Source: an uncultured Bacilli bacterium (GTDB lineage: Bacteria; Bacillota_I; Bacilli_A; RF39; UBA660). Taken from it: a DNA stretch of 64,000 bases. Made by a program: the position numbers and the translations under genes. The stretch lies in the NCBI GenBank assembly GCA_934122395.1, contig CAKOWQ010000002.1:154501-218500 (forward strand), written 5' to 3'. This document shows positions 8,207 through 16,729 of this stretch, piece by piece. Positions within the stretch are counted from its first letter, which is position 1, and every line of letters begins with the position of its first letter. Under the pieces are notes generated by a model. The model ran no database searches and was not told where the DNA came from. It saw only the letters and a program-made list of their open reading frames with translations.

Positions 8207-10738
8207 ATGGATAATAAAGATAATATAAATGAAGAATTTGATGAAGAATTAGAGCGTGTTAATATTGATAATGAAAAATTTAATGGTTATTTTCATGAAA
8301 GAGATAGTTTAGCTGAGAATAATATTGTAGATGAAGTAAAATCTTCTTTCTTAGAATATTCAATGAGTGTAATTGCCTCACGTGCGTTACCAGATTTACG
8401 AGATGGTTTAAAGCCTGTACATCGTAGAATTCTATGGTCTATGTATGAATCCGGTTATACACCTGATAAACCACATAGAAAATCAGCAACAACAGTTGGT
8501 TATGTTATGGGACATTATCATCCACATGGTGATTCATCTATTTATGAAGCAATGGTAAGAATGGCTCAAGACTTTAACCAAAGATATATGTTAATTGATG
8601 GTCATGGTAACTTTGGTAATATTGAGGGTGATGGTGCAGCGGCAATGCGTTACACTGAGTCAAAATTAGCAAAAATATCATTAGAATTATTGAGAGATAT
8701 TAATAAAGATACAGTTGATATGGATGATAATTTTGATGTTACTAGCAAAGAACCAAGAGTTTTACCTTCAAGATTTCCTAATATTTTAGTAAATGGTACT
8801 ATGGGTATTGCGGTAGGTATGGCTACTAATATTCCTCCACATAATTTAGGTGAGGTAATTGATGGCTGTGTAGCTTATATAGATAATCCAGAAATTGATA
8901 CTTTAGGATTAATGCAATATATTAAAGGTCCAGATTTTCCTACTGGAGGTATAATACTGGGTAATTCAGGTATTAAAAAGGCATATGAGACTGGTAGAGG
9001 TACAATTACTATACGAAGTAAAGCTGTTATAGAAGATGCTGGTAATCATCATAATATAGTTATTACTGAAGTTCCATATGGTGTTAATACTATGGAATTA
9101 AAAAATAAAGTGGCTGAGTTAGTTCATACTAAAGTTATTGATGGTATTTCTGACTACCATACCGATTTAAAAAATGGTGTAAAAATAACAATTACATTAA
9201 AAAGAGATGCAAATCCTCAAGTTGTTTTGAATAATTTGTATAAACACACAAACTTTCAAACACAATATGGAATTATATTCTTAATGTTAGATGGAATGAC
9301 CCCTAAAACATTAGGATTAAAAGATGTAATTTCAAAATACATAGATTATCAAAAAGAAGTTATTATTAGGCGCACAAGATTCGATTTAGCAAAAGATGAG
9401 CGAAGAGTTCATATTTTACAAGGATATAAAATAGCTCAAGATAATATTGATGAAGTTGTTAGAATCATTAAGGCAGCAAAGAGTGATACAGAAGCAAAAG
9501 AAAAATTGATGAATACATTTGGTTTATCTGAAATACAAACAGATGCTATTCTTGAATTAAAATTAAGACGTTTAACCGGTTTAGAAAGAGAAAAAATAGA
9601 AGCGGAATTAGCACAATTATTGTTAGAAATTGAAGAATTAAAATCAATACTAGCTTCTGAACAAAAAGTATTAGATATTATTAAGAAAGAACTACTTGAA
9701 ATCAAGAATAAATATGGTGATGACCGTCGTACAGAAATAGATATGACAGCGATTGATTATATTGAAGATGAGTCATTAATACCAGTTGAAGATTCAATTA
9801 TTACTTTAACAAATAAGGGGTATATAAAAAGATTACCTGCAGATACTTACAAAACTCAAAATAGAGGTGGAGTAGGTATAAGGGGTATGGGTACAAACGA
9901 GGAAGACTATCCAGAAAGGCTTGTTACTATGACTACCCATGATTATATATTATTATTCTCTAATTATGGTAAAGTATATCGTATGAAAGGATACGAAATT
10001 CCTAAATTTAATAGACAATCTAAAGGATTGCCAATCGTTAACTTGTTACCTATAGAAAAAGAAGAAAAAATAACTTCTACTATAATAATTAAGCAAGAAA
10101 ACGAAGAAAATAAATACTTAGCATTTGTAACTAAAAAAGGTTTGATTAAGCGAACACCATTAACAGAATTTGATAATATAAGAACTAATGGTAAAAAAGC
10201 TATAGTGTTTAAAGAAGATGATGAATTAATTTCAGTTCGCAAAACAACAGGAGATAATGAAATAATAATAGGAAGTAGTGATGGTAGACTAGTACGCTTC
10301 CATGAGAGTGAAGTAAGAGTTATGGGACGTAGTAGTTCAGGAGTAAAAGGTATTTCTTGTGAAAACTCTTGTGTTGTTGGTGCTGAAGTTGTGGAAGAAA
10401 ATAGTCAGGTATTAGTAGTAACAGAGAACGGTTATGGTAAGCGAACTCCTATTGAAGAATATCGTTTGACTCATAGAGGAAGTAAAGGAGTCAAAACATT
10501 AAACGTAACTGATAAAAATGGTAATATTGTAACATTAAAGTCAGTTAAGGGTGATGAAGATGTCATGATTATTACTAATACAGGAATTGTAATCAGAATT
10601 TCTATTGAGCAAGTATCAATATTAAGCAGAAATACTCAAGGTGTAAGATTAATTAACTTAAAGAATGATCAAAAAGTAGCAACTGCTAATACTGTAGAGC
10701 ACATTGAGGAAGAAGTAATTGAGGATTCTCTACAATAA
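8207..10738 (+). CDS. gyrA: DNA gyrase subunit A
   Basis: The DNA breakage-reunion subunit. The catalytic Tyr is in AAAMRYTE near residue 148. The quinolone region reads [19 protein letters not shown], with Ser and Glu at the usual resistance positions, so it is the susceptible form. A C-terminal six-bladed beta-pinwheel follows, with a degenerate GyrA box [10 protein letters not shown] near residue 550. The protein is preceded by an unusual acidic extension of about 35 residues ([18 protein letters not shown]) before the normal start region. AGGAGGTG precedes the ATG; 10 bases separate it from gyrB. Confidence 0.97.
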   Translation: MDNKDNINEEFDEELERVNIDNEKFNGYFHERDSLAENNIVDEVKSSFLEYSMSVIASRALPDLRDGLKPVHRRILWSMYESGYTPDKPHRKSATTVGYVMGHYHPHGDSSIYEAMVRMAQDFNQRYMLIDGHGNFGNIEGDGAAAMRYTESKLAKISLELLRDINKDTVDMDDNFDVTSKEPRVLPSRFPNILVNGTMGIAVGMATNIPPHNLGEVIDGCVAYIDNPEIDTLGLMQYIKGPDFPTGGIILGNSGIKKAYETGRGTITIRSKAVIEDAGNHHNIVITEVPYGVNTMELKNKVAELVHTKVIDGISDYHTDLKNGVKITITLKRDANPQVVLNNLYKHTNFQTQYGIIFLMLDGMTPKTLGLKDVISKYIDYQKEVIIRRTRFDLAKDERRVHILQGYKIAQDNIDEVVRIIKAAKSDTEAKEKLMNTFGLSEIQTDAILELKLRRLTGLEREKIEAELAQLLLEIEELKSILASEQKVLDIIKKELLEIKNKYGDDRRTEIDMTAIDYIEDESLIPVEDSIITLTNKGYIKRLPADTYKTQNRGGVGIRGMGTNEEDYPERLVTMTTHDYILLFSNYGKVYRMKGYEIPKFNRQSKGLPIVNLLPIEKEEKITSTIIIKQENEENKYLAFVTKKGLIKRTPLTEFDNIRTNGKKAIVFKEDDELISVRKTTGDNEIIIGSSDGRLVRFHESEVRVMGRSSSGVKGISCENSCVVGAEVVEENSQVLVVTENGYGKRTPIEEYRLTHRGSKGVKTLNVTDKNGNIVTLKSVKGDEDVMIITNTGIVIRISIEQVSILSRNTQGVRLINLKNDQKVATANTVEHIEEEVIEDSLQ

Positions 10739-10787
10739 ATTCATAATTATACTTGCAAAATCATTAAAAATATATTAATTTATATAT

Positions 10788-10865
10788 AGCGCAATAAATA
10801 TGTTGGAACCAGGTCAGGATCGGAAGGTAGCAGCCTTAACAACCAATGTTTATGTGCGCTATTTT
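10788..10865 (+). ncRNA. ffs: Signal recognition particle RNA (small bacterial type)
   Basis: The SRP core GGTCAGGATCGGAAGGTAGCAGCC, with the GGAA tetraloop and the asymmetric-loop AGCAGCC strand, occupies 10812-10835. Flanking arms pair: AGCGCA at 10788-10793 with TGCGCT at 10855-10860, followed by a T-run. It is thus a 4.5S-like RNA of about 73 nt without the Alu domain that B. subtilis scRNA has. It binds Ffh for co-translational targeting. Its place next to tadA and dnaX matches the B. subtilis scr locus. Confidence 0.93.
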
Positions 10866-10881
10866 TTATGGAGTGAAATGT

Positions 10882-11331
10882 ATGAATAATAATGAGTATT
10901 ATATAAAAAAAGCATTAGAATTGGCATATGAAGCATATCAAAATAATGAGATTCCAGTTGGGGCTATTATTGTTAAAGATGGTATTATTATTGGATCAGC
11001 ATATAATAGCAAGGATAAGGATAAAATCGTGACTAAACATGCAGAATTATTAGCAATAGAGAACGCTTCGAAACATTTAGGTGACTGGCGATTAAATGGG
11101 TGTACTATTTATGTGACCATGGAGCCTTGCCCAATGTGTGCTAGTGCTATTCAACAAGCGCGTGTTGATAAATTGGTGTACGGATGTTCGAGTAATATTG
11201 ATGACAATAATAAAATTTTATATAGTATATTGCAAAACAGTAGTTATAATCATACAGTTAAAATAGAAGGGAAAATATTGGAAAAAGAATGTTCAAAATT
11301 GATTAAAGACTTTTTTGCTTTGAAAAGATAA
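10882..11331 (+). CDS. tadA: tRNA(Arg) adenosine-34 deaminase TadA
   Basis: Converts the wobble adenosine of tRNA-Arg(ACG) to inosine. Zinc and catalytic motifs are intact: KHAELLAI (His, Glu) near residue 54 and MEPCPMCASA (two Cys) near 84. The start is MNNNEYYIKKALELA behind GGAG; a longer frame would begin inside the SRP RNA. At 149 residues the length is normal, and the gene ends at a clear terminator. Confidence 0.95.
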   Translation: MNNNEYYIKKALELAYEAYQNNEIPVGAIIVKDGIIIGSAYNSKDKDKIVTKHAELLAIENASKHLGDWRLNGCTIYVTMEPCPMCASAIQQARVDKLVYGCSSNIDDNNKILYSILQNSSYNHTVKIEGKILEKECSKLIKDFFALKR

Positions 11332-11356
11332 TGTTCGAGTTTTTGTTCGATAAATT

Positions 11357-11370
11357 ATTTCCCGGGAAAT
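11357..11370. promoter_or_regulatory. Noc-binding-type palindrome 1
   Basis: ATTTCCCGGGAAAT, identical to the consensus binding site of the B. subtilis nucleoid occlusion factor Noc. GC-rich hexamers such as CCCGGG are very rare in this AT-rich DNA. Confidence 0.8.
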
Positions 11371-11381
11371 ATTTTTAATAT

Positions 11382-11402
11382 AACACCGCATGGTGTTTTT
11401 AT
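11382..11402 (+). terminator. Intrinsic terminator after tadA
   Basis: AACACC-gcat-GGTGTT followed by TTTATTTT, just downstream of tadA and the first Noc-type site. Confidence 0.85.
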
Positions 11403-11405
11403 TTT

Positions 11406-11436
11406 AGTTTCACGTGAAACATGAAAAATATCCACA
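11406..11436. promoter_or_regulatory. parS 1 with adjacent DnaA box
   Basis: AGTTTCACGTGAAACA (11406-11421) matches the B. subtilis parS 16-mer at 15 of 16 positions. ATATCCACA (11428-11436), one mismatch from a DnaA box, follows after 6 nt. Confidence 0.85.
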
Positions 11437-11558
11437 ATTACTGATTAAATACGCTTATTCCTATTTTTACATTTTAGTAGCACATTGATAGATATTTTAA
11501 AACATACTATTTTTTTAGCAAAATTTTAAATATAGATTTATATATAAAAAAAATTACA

Positions 11559-11585
11559 TGTTTCACGTGAAACATTTTTTCCACA
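11559..11585. promoter_or_regulatory. parS 2 with adjacent DnaA box
   Basis: TGTTTCACGTGAAACA (11559-11574) is a perfect parS. TTTTCCACA (11577-11585) follows after 2 nt. Confidence 0.88.
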
Positions 11586-11747
11586 GTTAAATAACACAAT
11601 AAGCAAAACTCCTTTTAAAAATAAAGTTTAAAAAAATGGTAGAAAAGACTAACTTTATAAAAAAACAATCTAGATATATATAATAATTTATATTAAGTTT
11701 GAATCGTTTTAAAGAGTCTGTATAGTTTATTAATTATTTTTCTCATA

Positions 11748-11779
11748 TGTTTCACGTGAAACATTAAAAATTATCCACA
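11748..11779. promoter_or_regulatory. parS 3 with adjacent perfect DnaA box
   Basis: TGTTTCACGTGAAACA (11748-11763) is a perfect parS. TTATCCACA (11771-11779), the consensus DnaA box, follows after 7 nt. Confidence 0.9.
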
Positions 11780-11939
11780 GTTTATTTTAGAGAGCGATTC
11801 AAAATATATTAATCATTATATAAGTTGTTTAAAACAGATAGGCTACTTTTATATAAAAAAACTAAAACTTAATTTGTGTCCACACCAATATTTTTTTGCA
11901 CATGTTTGGCGTTACGACGACTTATACATATATATAAGT

Positions 11940-11956
11940 GTTAAAACGGTTTTAAC
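11940..11956. repeat. 17-bp perfect inverted repeat
   Basis: GTTAAAAC-G-GTTTTAAC, two perfect 8-bp arms around one base, inside the gene-free interval. It is not parS, Noc-type or DnaA-type. It lacks a T-tract, so a protein-binding site is likelier than a terminator; no factor is known to me. Confidence 0.5.
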
Positions 11957-12090
11957 TTATTTTATGCAGAATATAAATCTATTCACAGATTTGCAATAAT
12001 AAATTTGTCATTCTACTTTTATTTTTTTGCGTCTAAACAGGTATTTTTGAATTTAGTTTTAATTAAATTGAGATTGTTAAAGTATATATA

Positions 12091-12122
12091 TGTTTCACGT
12101 GAAACATTAAAAAATATCCACA
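12091..12122. promoter_or_regulatory. parS 4 with adjacent DnaA box
   Basis: TGTTTCACGTGAAACA (12091-12106) is a perfect parS. ATATCCACA (12114-12122) follows after 7 nt. Confidence 0.88.
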
Positions 12123-12244
12123 GGTAAAGCATAGTACTATGTTGAACATAATATAATGTTTTAATTATAATACTTACTTTTATATAATTATAAGGTGATG
12201 TATATATAAATTTTGACACACAGCAAACATATGTTTGAAAAAAT

Positions 12245-12258
12245 ATTTCCCGGGAAAT
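12245..12258. promoter_or_regulatory. Noc-binding-type palindrome 2
   Basis: A second exact ATTTCCCGGGAAAT, about 60 nt before the dnaX start. Confidence 0.8.
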
Positions 12259-12318
12259 AATTTAATAAAAACTTTATGTAATTATTGATACATGATATAA
12301 TGTAAATGGAGGGATAAT

Positions 12319-13971
12319 ATGAGTCATTTAGCAATATATAGAAAATATAGACCAACTAATTTTAATGAAGTATCTGGCCAAAAAGTGGTTGTGAATGTGT
12401 TGAAAAATGCTATTACGACTAACAATATGTCCCATGCTTATTTGTTTACAGGGCCACGCGGAACTGGAAAAACTAGTATTGCTAAGATATTAGCAAGAAC
12501 TATTAATTGTGAAAATTTAAAAGATGGTAATCCGTGTAATGAGTGTCCATCATGTATAAACTCTGCATCTAAAGAATGTGTGGATATAATTGAAATTGAT
12601 GCAGCTTCTAATAATGGTGTGGATGAAATTAGAGAATTGAAAAGTAAAATAAATATAGTTCCTTCGTTTTTGAAATATAAAGTTTATATTATTGATGAGG
12701 TACACATGCTTTCAATTGGTGCTTTTAATGCACTATTAAAAACTCTTGAGGAGCCACCATCTCATGTTATATTTGTTCTTGCAACTACTGAAATACAAAA
12801 AGTTCCAGCTACAATTCTTTCTAGATGTCAAGTTTTAGAATTCAAAAAAATTTCTAATGTAGATATGCATAATAGAATCGAATATATATGTAATAATGAA
12901 AATATTTCAATTTCTTTTGATGCAATAGATGAAATTATAAGATGTTCAGATGGCTGTATGCGTGATGCTCTTAGTTTGTTAGAAAAAATTAACTCTTATT
13001 GTGCAGAAAAAATAGAGGTAAATGATGTTAGATTGATTTGTGGAAAGCCAGAAAAGGACAAAATAAAAGAGTTAATTGATAATTTGATAAATTGCAATCT
13101 AGATTCTAGTATTGAATTAGCTAATTCGTTTTATTATCAGGATTATGATATGTTATATATTATTGAAGATATAATTGATGAATTAGATGAAATGATTTTT
13201 GTGGACCATAAATCGGATAATAATTATAAGAAAATGCTAGAAGAATTTATCAAAACGTATGATCTTATGAAAAAGAGTTCAGTTAGTAAAAAAATTATTT
13301 TTGAGATTGGAATAATTAATTATATTGATGCTGTAAATCAGGAAAATATTTCCCGGGAAATATTTTTGAACAAACGTTCTAATTGTAAAACTGCAAATAA
13401 TTGTAATAAATCAAGAGATGAAAATAAAAATTTATCTGTGATAGAAAAACCAGTAATATTAGAATCAAATTTTGAATTGGATAATTTTAAAAATATTAGG
13501 TTGAATAATGTCTTTGTTAATGCAAATAAGGACCTATTAAAAAATATTAAAAACAAATGGATAGAATTAAAGGGGTATGTGTTTGATAAAACAAATGGAG
13601 CAAAAATATGCAGTTTGTTAGATGGAACTCCAGTAGTTGCTAATGAAAGTTACGTGATATTGTCATATCAATATGCAGCAACGGCAGACAGAATAAATTC
13701 TGAGTATAATGAATTAGAAAAAATTTTAAGTGAGACTTTAAATATAAACTATAATATAGTTGCTGTAGCAGATGAAGAATGGAATTCTTTGAAAAAAGTT
13801 TATATTCAAAAAATAGGGAATGGTGAAGAATTTAAATTAGTTGATGATACATTTGTATGCAGTGAGAAATTAGAACATGCTGAACAAATACCAACTAAGA
13901 TTGAAACATCGAACTCTGCTGATGATAAAGTTTTTGAATTATTTGATAATGATTTAATAGAGATTAAATAG
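12319..13971 (+). CDS. dnaX: DNA polymerase III subunit gamma/tau
   Basis: The clamp-loader ATPase, 550 residues. Walker A GPRGTGKTS lies near residue 45, the zinc knuckle CENLKDGNPCNECPSC near 74-83, Walker B IIDEVHMLS near 126, and sensor-1 ATTEIQKVPATILSRCQ near 155. The C-terminal half past residue 360 is poorly conserved, as usual for the tau region that contacts polymerase and helicase. GGAGGG precedes the ATG. A Noc-type palindrome is embedded in the coding sequence near codon 344. ybaB and recR follow, the standard operon. Confidence 0.96.
   Translation: MSHLAIYRKYRPTNFNEVSGQKVVVNVLKNAITTNNMSHAYLFTGPRGTGKTSIAKILARTINCENLKDGNPCNECPSCINSASKECVDIIEIDAASNNGVDEIRELKSKINIVPSFLKYKVYIIDEVHMLSIGAFNALLKTLEEPPSHVIFVLATTEIQKVPATILSRCQVLEFKKISNVDMHNRIEYICNNENISISFDAIDEIIRCSDGCMRDALSLLEKINSYCAEKIEVNDVRLICGKPEKDKIKELIDNLINCNLDSSIELANSFYYQDYDMLYIIEDIIDELDEMIFVDHKSDNNYKKMLEEFIKTYDLMKKSSVSKKIIFEIGIINYIDAVNQENISREIFLNKRSNCKTANNCNKSRDENKNLSVIEKPVILESNFELDNFKNIRLNNVFVNANKDLLKNIKNKWIELKGYVFDKTNGAKICSLLDGTPVVANESYVILSYQYAATADRINSEYNELEKILSETLNINYNIVAVADEEWNSLKKVYIQKIGNGEEFKLVDDTFVCSEKLEHAEQIPTKIETSNSADDKVFELFDNDLIEIK
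13344..13365. promoter_or_regulatory. Noc-binding-type palindrome 3, inside dnaX
   Basis: The ATTTCCCGGGAAAT core (13348-13361) is extended to a perfect 22-bp palindrome. It encodes ENISREIF using TCC and CGG, codons otherwise scarce here, which suggests selection on the DNA motif. Confidence 0.75.
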
Positions 13972-13988
13972 AAAAGGAGATTATATAT

Positions 13989-14285
13989 ATGAATATGCAA
14001 GCAATATTAAAACAGGCACAAAATATGCAAAAAGATATGTTAAAGACAAAGGAGGAAATTGATAATACTATTTTTACTTCAGAAAATTCTTTAGTGAAAG
14101 TTGAAGTGAATGGGACTAAAAAAATTACTTCTATTAAAATAAAGGTTGAGGATGGATTGGAAGCTGACGAAGTAGAAATGTTGGAAGATATGGTTATGGT
14201 AGCAATTAATTCTGCTTTTGAAAAAGTTGATAAGATGACAGAAGAAAAAATGGGAAAATTTAGTAATATCCCTGGATTATTTTAG
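13989..14285 (+). CDS. ybaB: YbaB/EbfC nucleoid-associated protein
   Basis: A 98-residue member of the YbaB/EbfC family, dimeric DNA-binding proteins always found between dnaX and recR. Family hallmarks are the N-terminal MNMQAILKQAQNMQKDM helix, the central VEVNGTKKITSIKI strand pair, and the C-terminal MTEEKMGKFSNIPGLF tail. Its exact role is still unclear in the family. AAGGAG precedes the start. Confidence 0.93.
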   Translation: MNMQAILKQAQNMQKDMLKTKEEIDNTIFTSENSLVKVEVNGTKKITSIKIKVEDGLEADEVEMLEDMVMVAINSAFEKVDKMTEEKMGKFSNIPGLF

Positions 14286-14287
14286 TT

Positions 14288-14884
14288 ATGTATCCAGAAA
14301 GTCTCGAAGATTTAATTGAGAGTTTTAAACTGCTACCTGGAATTGGTGAAAAAACTGCGGAACGTTTAGCTTTTTATATGTTGGGGTTAGATGATGAAAA
14401 AACAGAGTTTTTTGCAAATTCAATATTAACTGCAAAAAGCAAAATTCATAAGTGTCCAATATGTTCAAATATGACGGATAAAGACGTATGTAATATTTGT
14501 TCTTCCAATGATCGAGACAAAAGCGTATTGTGTATCGTTGAAGATAGCAGAAGTATTTTTTTATTTGAAAAAGTTGGATTTTTTCATGGATATTATCATG
14601 TTTTAGAGAATTTAATTTCACCGTTAGATGGCATAAATCCTGAGGATATTGGTTTAGAAAAACTTGTTAAAAGAATAGAGGAGTCTTCTTTTAAAGAAAT
14701 AATAATAGCAGTTAAGCCAACTATAGAAGGTGAGACTACGAGCTTGTATATTAAGAAAATTTTGGAAGGCTTAAACATTAAAATTACTAGAATAGCAAGT
14801 GGTGTACCTTTGGGTGCTGATATTGAGTATGTAGACTCTTTAACATTGGAAAGAGCACTTATTGATCGAAAAGAAATTGAATAA
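14288..14884 (+). CDS. recR: Recombination mediator RecR
   Basis: Works with RecF and RecO to load RecA. Visible are the N-terminal helix-hairpin-helix LPGIGEKTAERLAFY, the four-Cys zinc finger CPICSNMTDKDVCNIC near residues 57-72, a TOPRIM domain (CIVEDSRSIFLFE onward), and the C-terminal Walker-like ASGVPLGADIEYVD. Length 198 is typical. It starts two bases after the ybaB stop with no separate ribosome site, implying translational coupling. Confidence 0.96.
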   Translation: MYPESLEDLIESFKLLPGIGEKTAERLAFYMLGLDDEKTEFFANSILTAKSKIHKCPICSNMTDKDVCNICSSNDRDKSVLCIVEDSRSIFLFEKVGFFHGYYHVLENLISPLDGINPEDIGLEKLVKRIEESSFKEIIIAVKPTIEGETTSLYIKKILEGLNIKITRIASGVPLGADIEYVDSLTLERALIDRKEIE

Positions 14885-14922
14885 TATATAATCGCTTTCA
14901 TAAATTAGATTGAGGCGATTAT

Positions 14923-15102
14923 ATGATAATGAAAGTATTAAAAAAAATTACATTTGCTTTTGTGTTACTATATAGTTTTAATTTAATTTCTTCTAAATTT
15001 GGGATAGTTATTCCAATTAATGCAATTACAATGTTTTTGGTAACTTTATTTGATATACCGGCAATGATTTTATTGTTTTTTTCACTTATTATAATATTTT
15101 AA
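14923..15102 (+). CDS. bofA: BofA-like inhibitor of pro-sigma-K processing
   Basis: A small 59-residue membrane protein. The segment FNLISSKFGIVIPINAITM followed by TLFDIPAMILLFF matches the C-terminal half of B. subtilis BofA, with the conserved GIxxPIN and (G/D)IP(G/A) motifs and two hydrophobic helices. BofA holds the SpoIVFB protease inactive until the forespore signal arrives. GAGG lies 7 nt before the ATG. Position directly after recR is the same as in B. subtilis, which strengthens a call that would be weak by sequence alone. It is shorter than the 87-residue reference at its N-terminus. Confidence 0.75.
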   Translation: MIMKVLKKITFAFVLLYSFNLISSKFGIVIPINAITMFLVTLFDIPAMILLFFSLIIIF

Positions 15103-15117
15103 AATGGAGGAGTATAT

Positions 15118-15930
15118 ATGCAAGACAAAGAACAATTTGAAAATAAAATTAATCTTAAGAATTTGAGTCATGCATATTTATTAAAAACTAATGATTTTTC
15201 AAAGGTTATTAGTATGGTGAAACAAATATTTAAAGAAAATGGTAAAACAATTGAAAATATAGATTACCTAATAGATAATGATTTATATCAAGATTTAAAA
15301 ATAATTAAGCCGGAAGGCCAATGGATAAAAAAAGAACAAATTGCTGATTTAAAAGAAGAATATAAAACTAAGTCTAATTATAATGGATTAAGAATATATG
15401 TAATTAAAAATGCTGAGAATTTAAACAAGAGTGCCGCAAATACTATGTTAAAATTTTTGGAGGAACCTGAAGAAAATATTATTGCACTTCTAGTTACTGA
15501 AAATATAACAAAAGTATTAGAAACTATTGTATCTAGATGCCAATATATTGTCTTGGACTCAAATAGTGAAGTAGATGAAATGATAGATGTCAATGTATTG
15601 AATTTGTTTGAATTGCTTGAACTAAATGGTTGCAAAGCTACATTCGAATTATTTGATATAATTAATAAATACGAGGATAGAAATGAAATTAGAAAACTAT
15701 TTATTGATTTATTAAGGCTATATGAAAAATTCTTGTTTTATAAGCTTAATATTAATACAACCAATGATCAATTTCAAAATTTGTTTGACAACTTTGATAA
15801 AAACAATAAAATAGAAGATATAAAAAAGAAAATTGTTAGTTTAATGTTAGCTGTAGATAGTTTGGAATATAATGTTAATATTAAATTGCTTGTGGACAAG
15901 TTATTGTTCTCGATGTTTGGAGTTGATTAA
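15118..15930 (+). CDS. holB: DNA polymerase III delta-prime subunit
   Basis: A non-catalytic clamp-loader subunit of 270 residues, shorter than the roughly 330 usual. It shows the delta-prime features LSHAYLLKTND at the N-terminus in place of a Walker A loop, then IKNAENLNKSAANTMLKFLEEPEEN near residue 100 and the SRC motif ETIVSRCQYI near 142. The P-loop is degraded, as expected for a delta-prime subunit. GGAGGAG precedes the ATG. The B. subtilis thymidylate kinase gene that usually precedes it is absent. Confidence 0.88.
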   Translation: MQDKEQFENKINLKNLSHAYLLKTNDFSKVISMVKQIFKENGKTIENIDYLIDNDLYQDLKIIKPEGQWIKKEQIADLKEEYKTKSNYNGLRIYVIKNAENLNKSAANTMLKFLEEPEENIIALLVTENITKVLETIVSRCQYIVLDSNSEVDEMIDVNVLNLFELLELNGCKATFELFDIINKYEDRNEIRKLFIDLLRLYEKFLFYKLNINTTNDQFQNLFDNFDKNNKIEDIKKKIVSLMLAVDSLEYNVNIKLLVDKLLFSMFGVD

Positions 15931-15931
15931 T

Positions 15932-16729
15932 ATGTATGATGTAGTTGGTGTAAAATTTAAAAGCTCTAATAGACTTTACTTTTTTGAAATAAACAATTTA
16001 GATTTAAAAAAACATGATCATGTTGTTGTTGAGACAGAAAAAGGTATTCAATTGGGAGTTGTATTTACAGATATAAAAAAGATGGATGAATCTTCAATTT
16101 CTGGTAGTCTAAAAAAGGTATTACGTTTGGCCAGTAAAGATGATATAGAACAATATACCAAAAACGAGCAATTGAGTTTAAAAGCCTTAGATGATGCCAA
16201 AAAAAATGCTGTTAAATTAGGACTTGATATGAATTTTGTTGGTGCATATTTTACTTTGGATAAAAATCAATTAATATATAATTTTGTTGCTGATGATAGA
16301 GTTGATTTTAGAGAATTAGCAAAAAAGTTGGCTTCAATTTATAAAACAAGAATAGAGTTGAGGCAAATTGGTGTTAGAGATAAGGCAAAAGAAATAGGTG
16401 GGTTAGGGCCATGTGGTAGATTCTTATGTTGTAATAGTTTTTTAACTGATTTTAGTAGTGTTTCTATAAATATGGCTAAAAATCAATATATAGCTTTAAA
16501 TCCAACTAAAATTAATGGAATATGTGGCAGACTTTTATGCTGTTTAAACTACGAAGATGATCAATATACAGAAATGAAAAAAGGTTATCCAGATATAGGA
16601 ACTAGAGTTAAAACAAATAATGGTAGTGGTAAAGTTGTATCACATAATTTATTTAAAAAAACATATACAATTGAATCTAGTGAAAAAATTTTAATAGAAA
16701 TTCCGTTGGAGACAAATGAAAGTAATTAA
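15932..16729 (+). CDS. ricT: PSP1-domain protein RicT/YaaT
   Basis: A PSP1-domain protein of 265 residues that in B. subtilis forms the iron-sulfur Y-complex with RicA and RicF. That complex assists RNase Y-dependent mRNA maturation and is needed for sporulation and competence. The Cys clusters GGLGPCGRFLCC near residue 160 and GRLLCCLNYEDDQY near 199 are intact. The start MYDVVGVKF follows GGAG by 9 nt; the longer upstream frame lies inside holB. Its presence beside comK and spo genes fits the developmental theme. Confidence 0.9.
   Translation: MYDVVGVKFKSSNRLYFFEINNLDLKKHDHVVVETEKGIQLGVVFTDIKKMDESSISGSLKKVLRLASKDDIEQYTKNEQLSLKALDDAKKNAVKLGLDMNFVGAYFTLDKNQLIYNFVADDRVDFRELAKKLASIYKTRIELRQIGVRDKAKEIGGLGPCGRFLCCNSFLTDFSSVSINMAKNQYIALNPTKINGICGRLLCCLNYEDDQYTEMKKGYPDIGTRVKTNNGSGKVVSHNLFKKTYTIESSEKILIEIPLETNESN

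Larger units (their letters stand above)
11332..12318. other. Gene-free centromere-like interval (parS, DnaA boxes, Noc sites)
   Basis: Nearly 1 kb with no credible gene on either strand. It holds a terminator, four parS palindromes each followed by a DnaA box, two Noc-type palindromes near its two ends, and a further 8-bp inverted repeat; the remainder is AT-rich filler. Additional weak CACA-type boxes (TGTCCACA near 11878, ATTCACA near 11980) are present. It most likely acts as the origin-proximal loading centre for ParB and Noc, and perhaps as a DnaA-binding cluster. Confidence 0.8.

Noticed and set aside
10846..10881. Longer TadA start overlapping the SRP RNA
   Set aside because: The extra codons are the 3' arm and terminator of the RNA; the ATG at 10882 has its own GGAG.
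12019..12219. Minus-strand open frame in the 11.3-12.3 kb gap
   Set aside because: It spans a parS site and a DnaA box, has no ribosome site and no family features.
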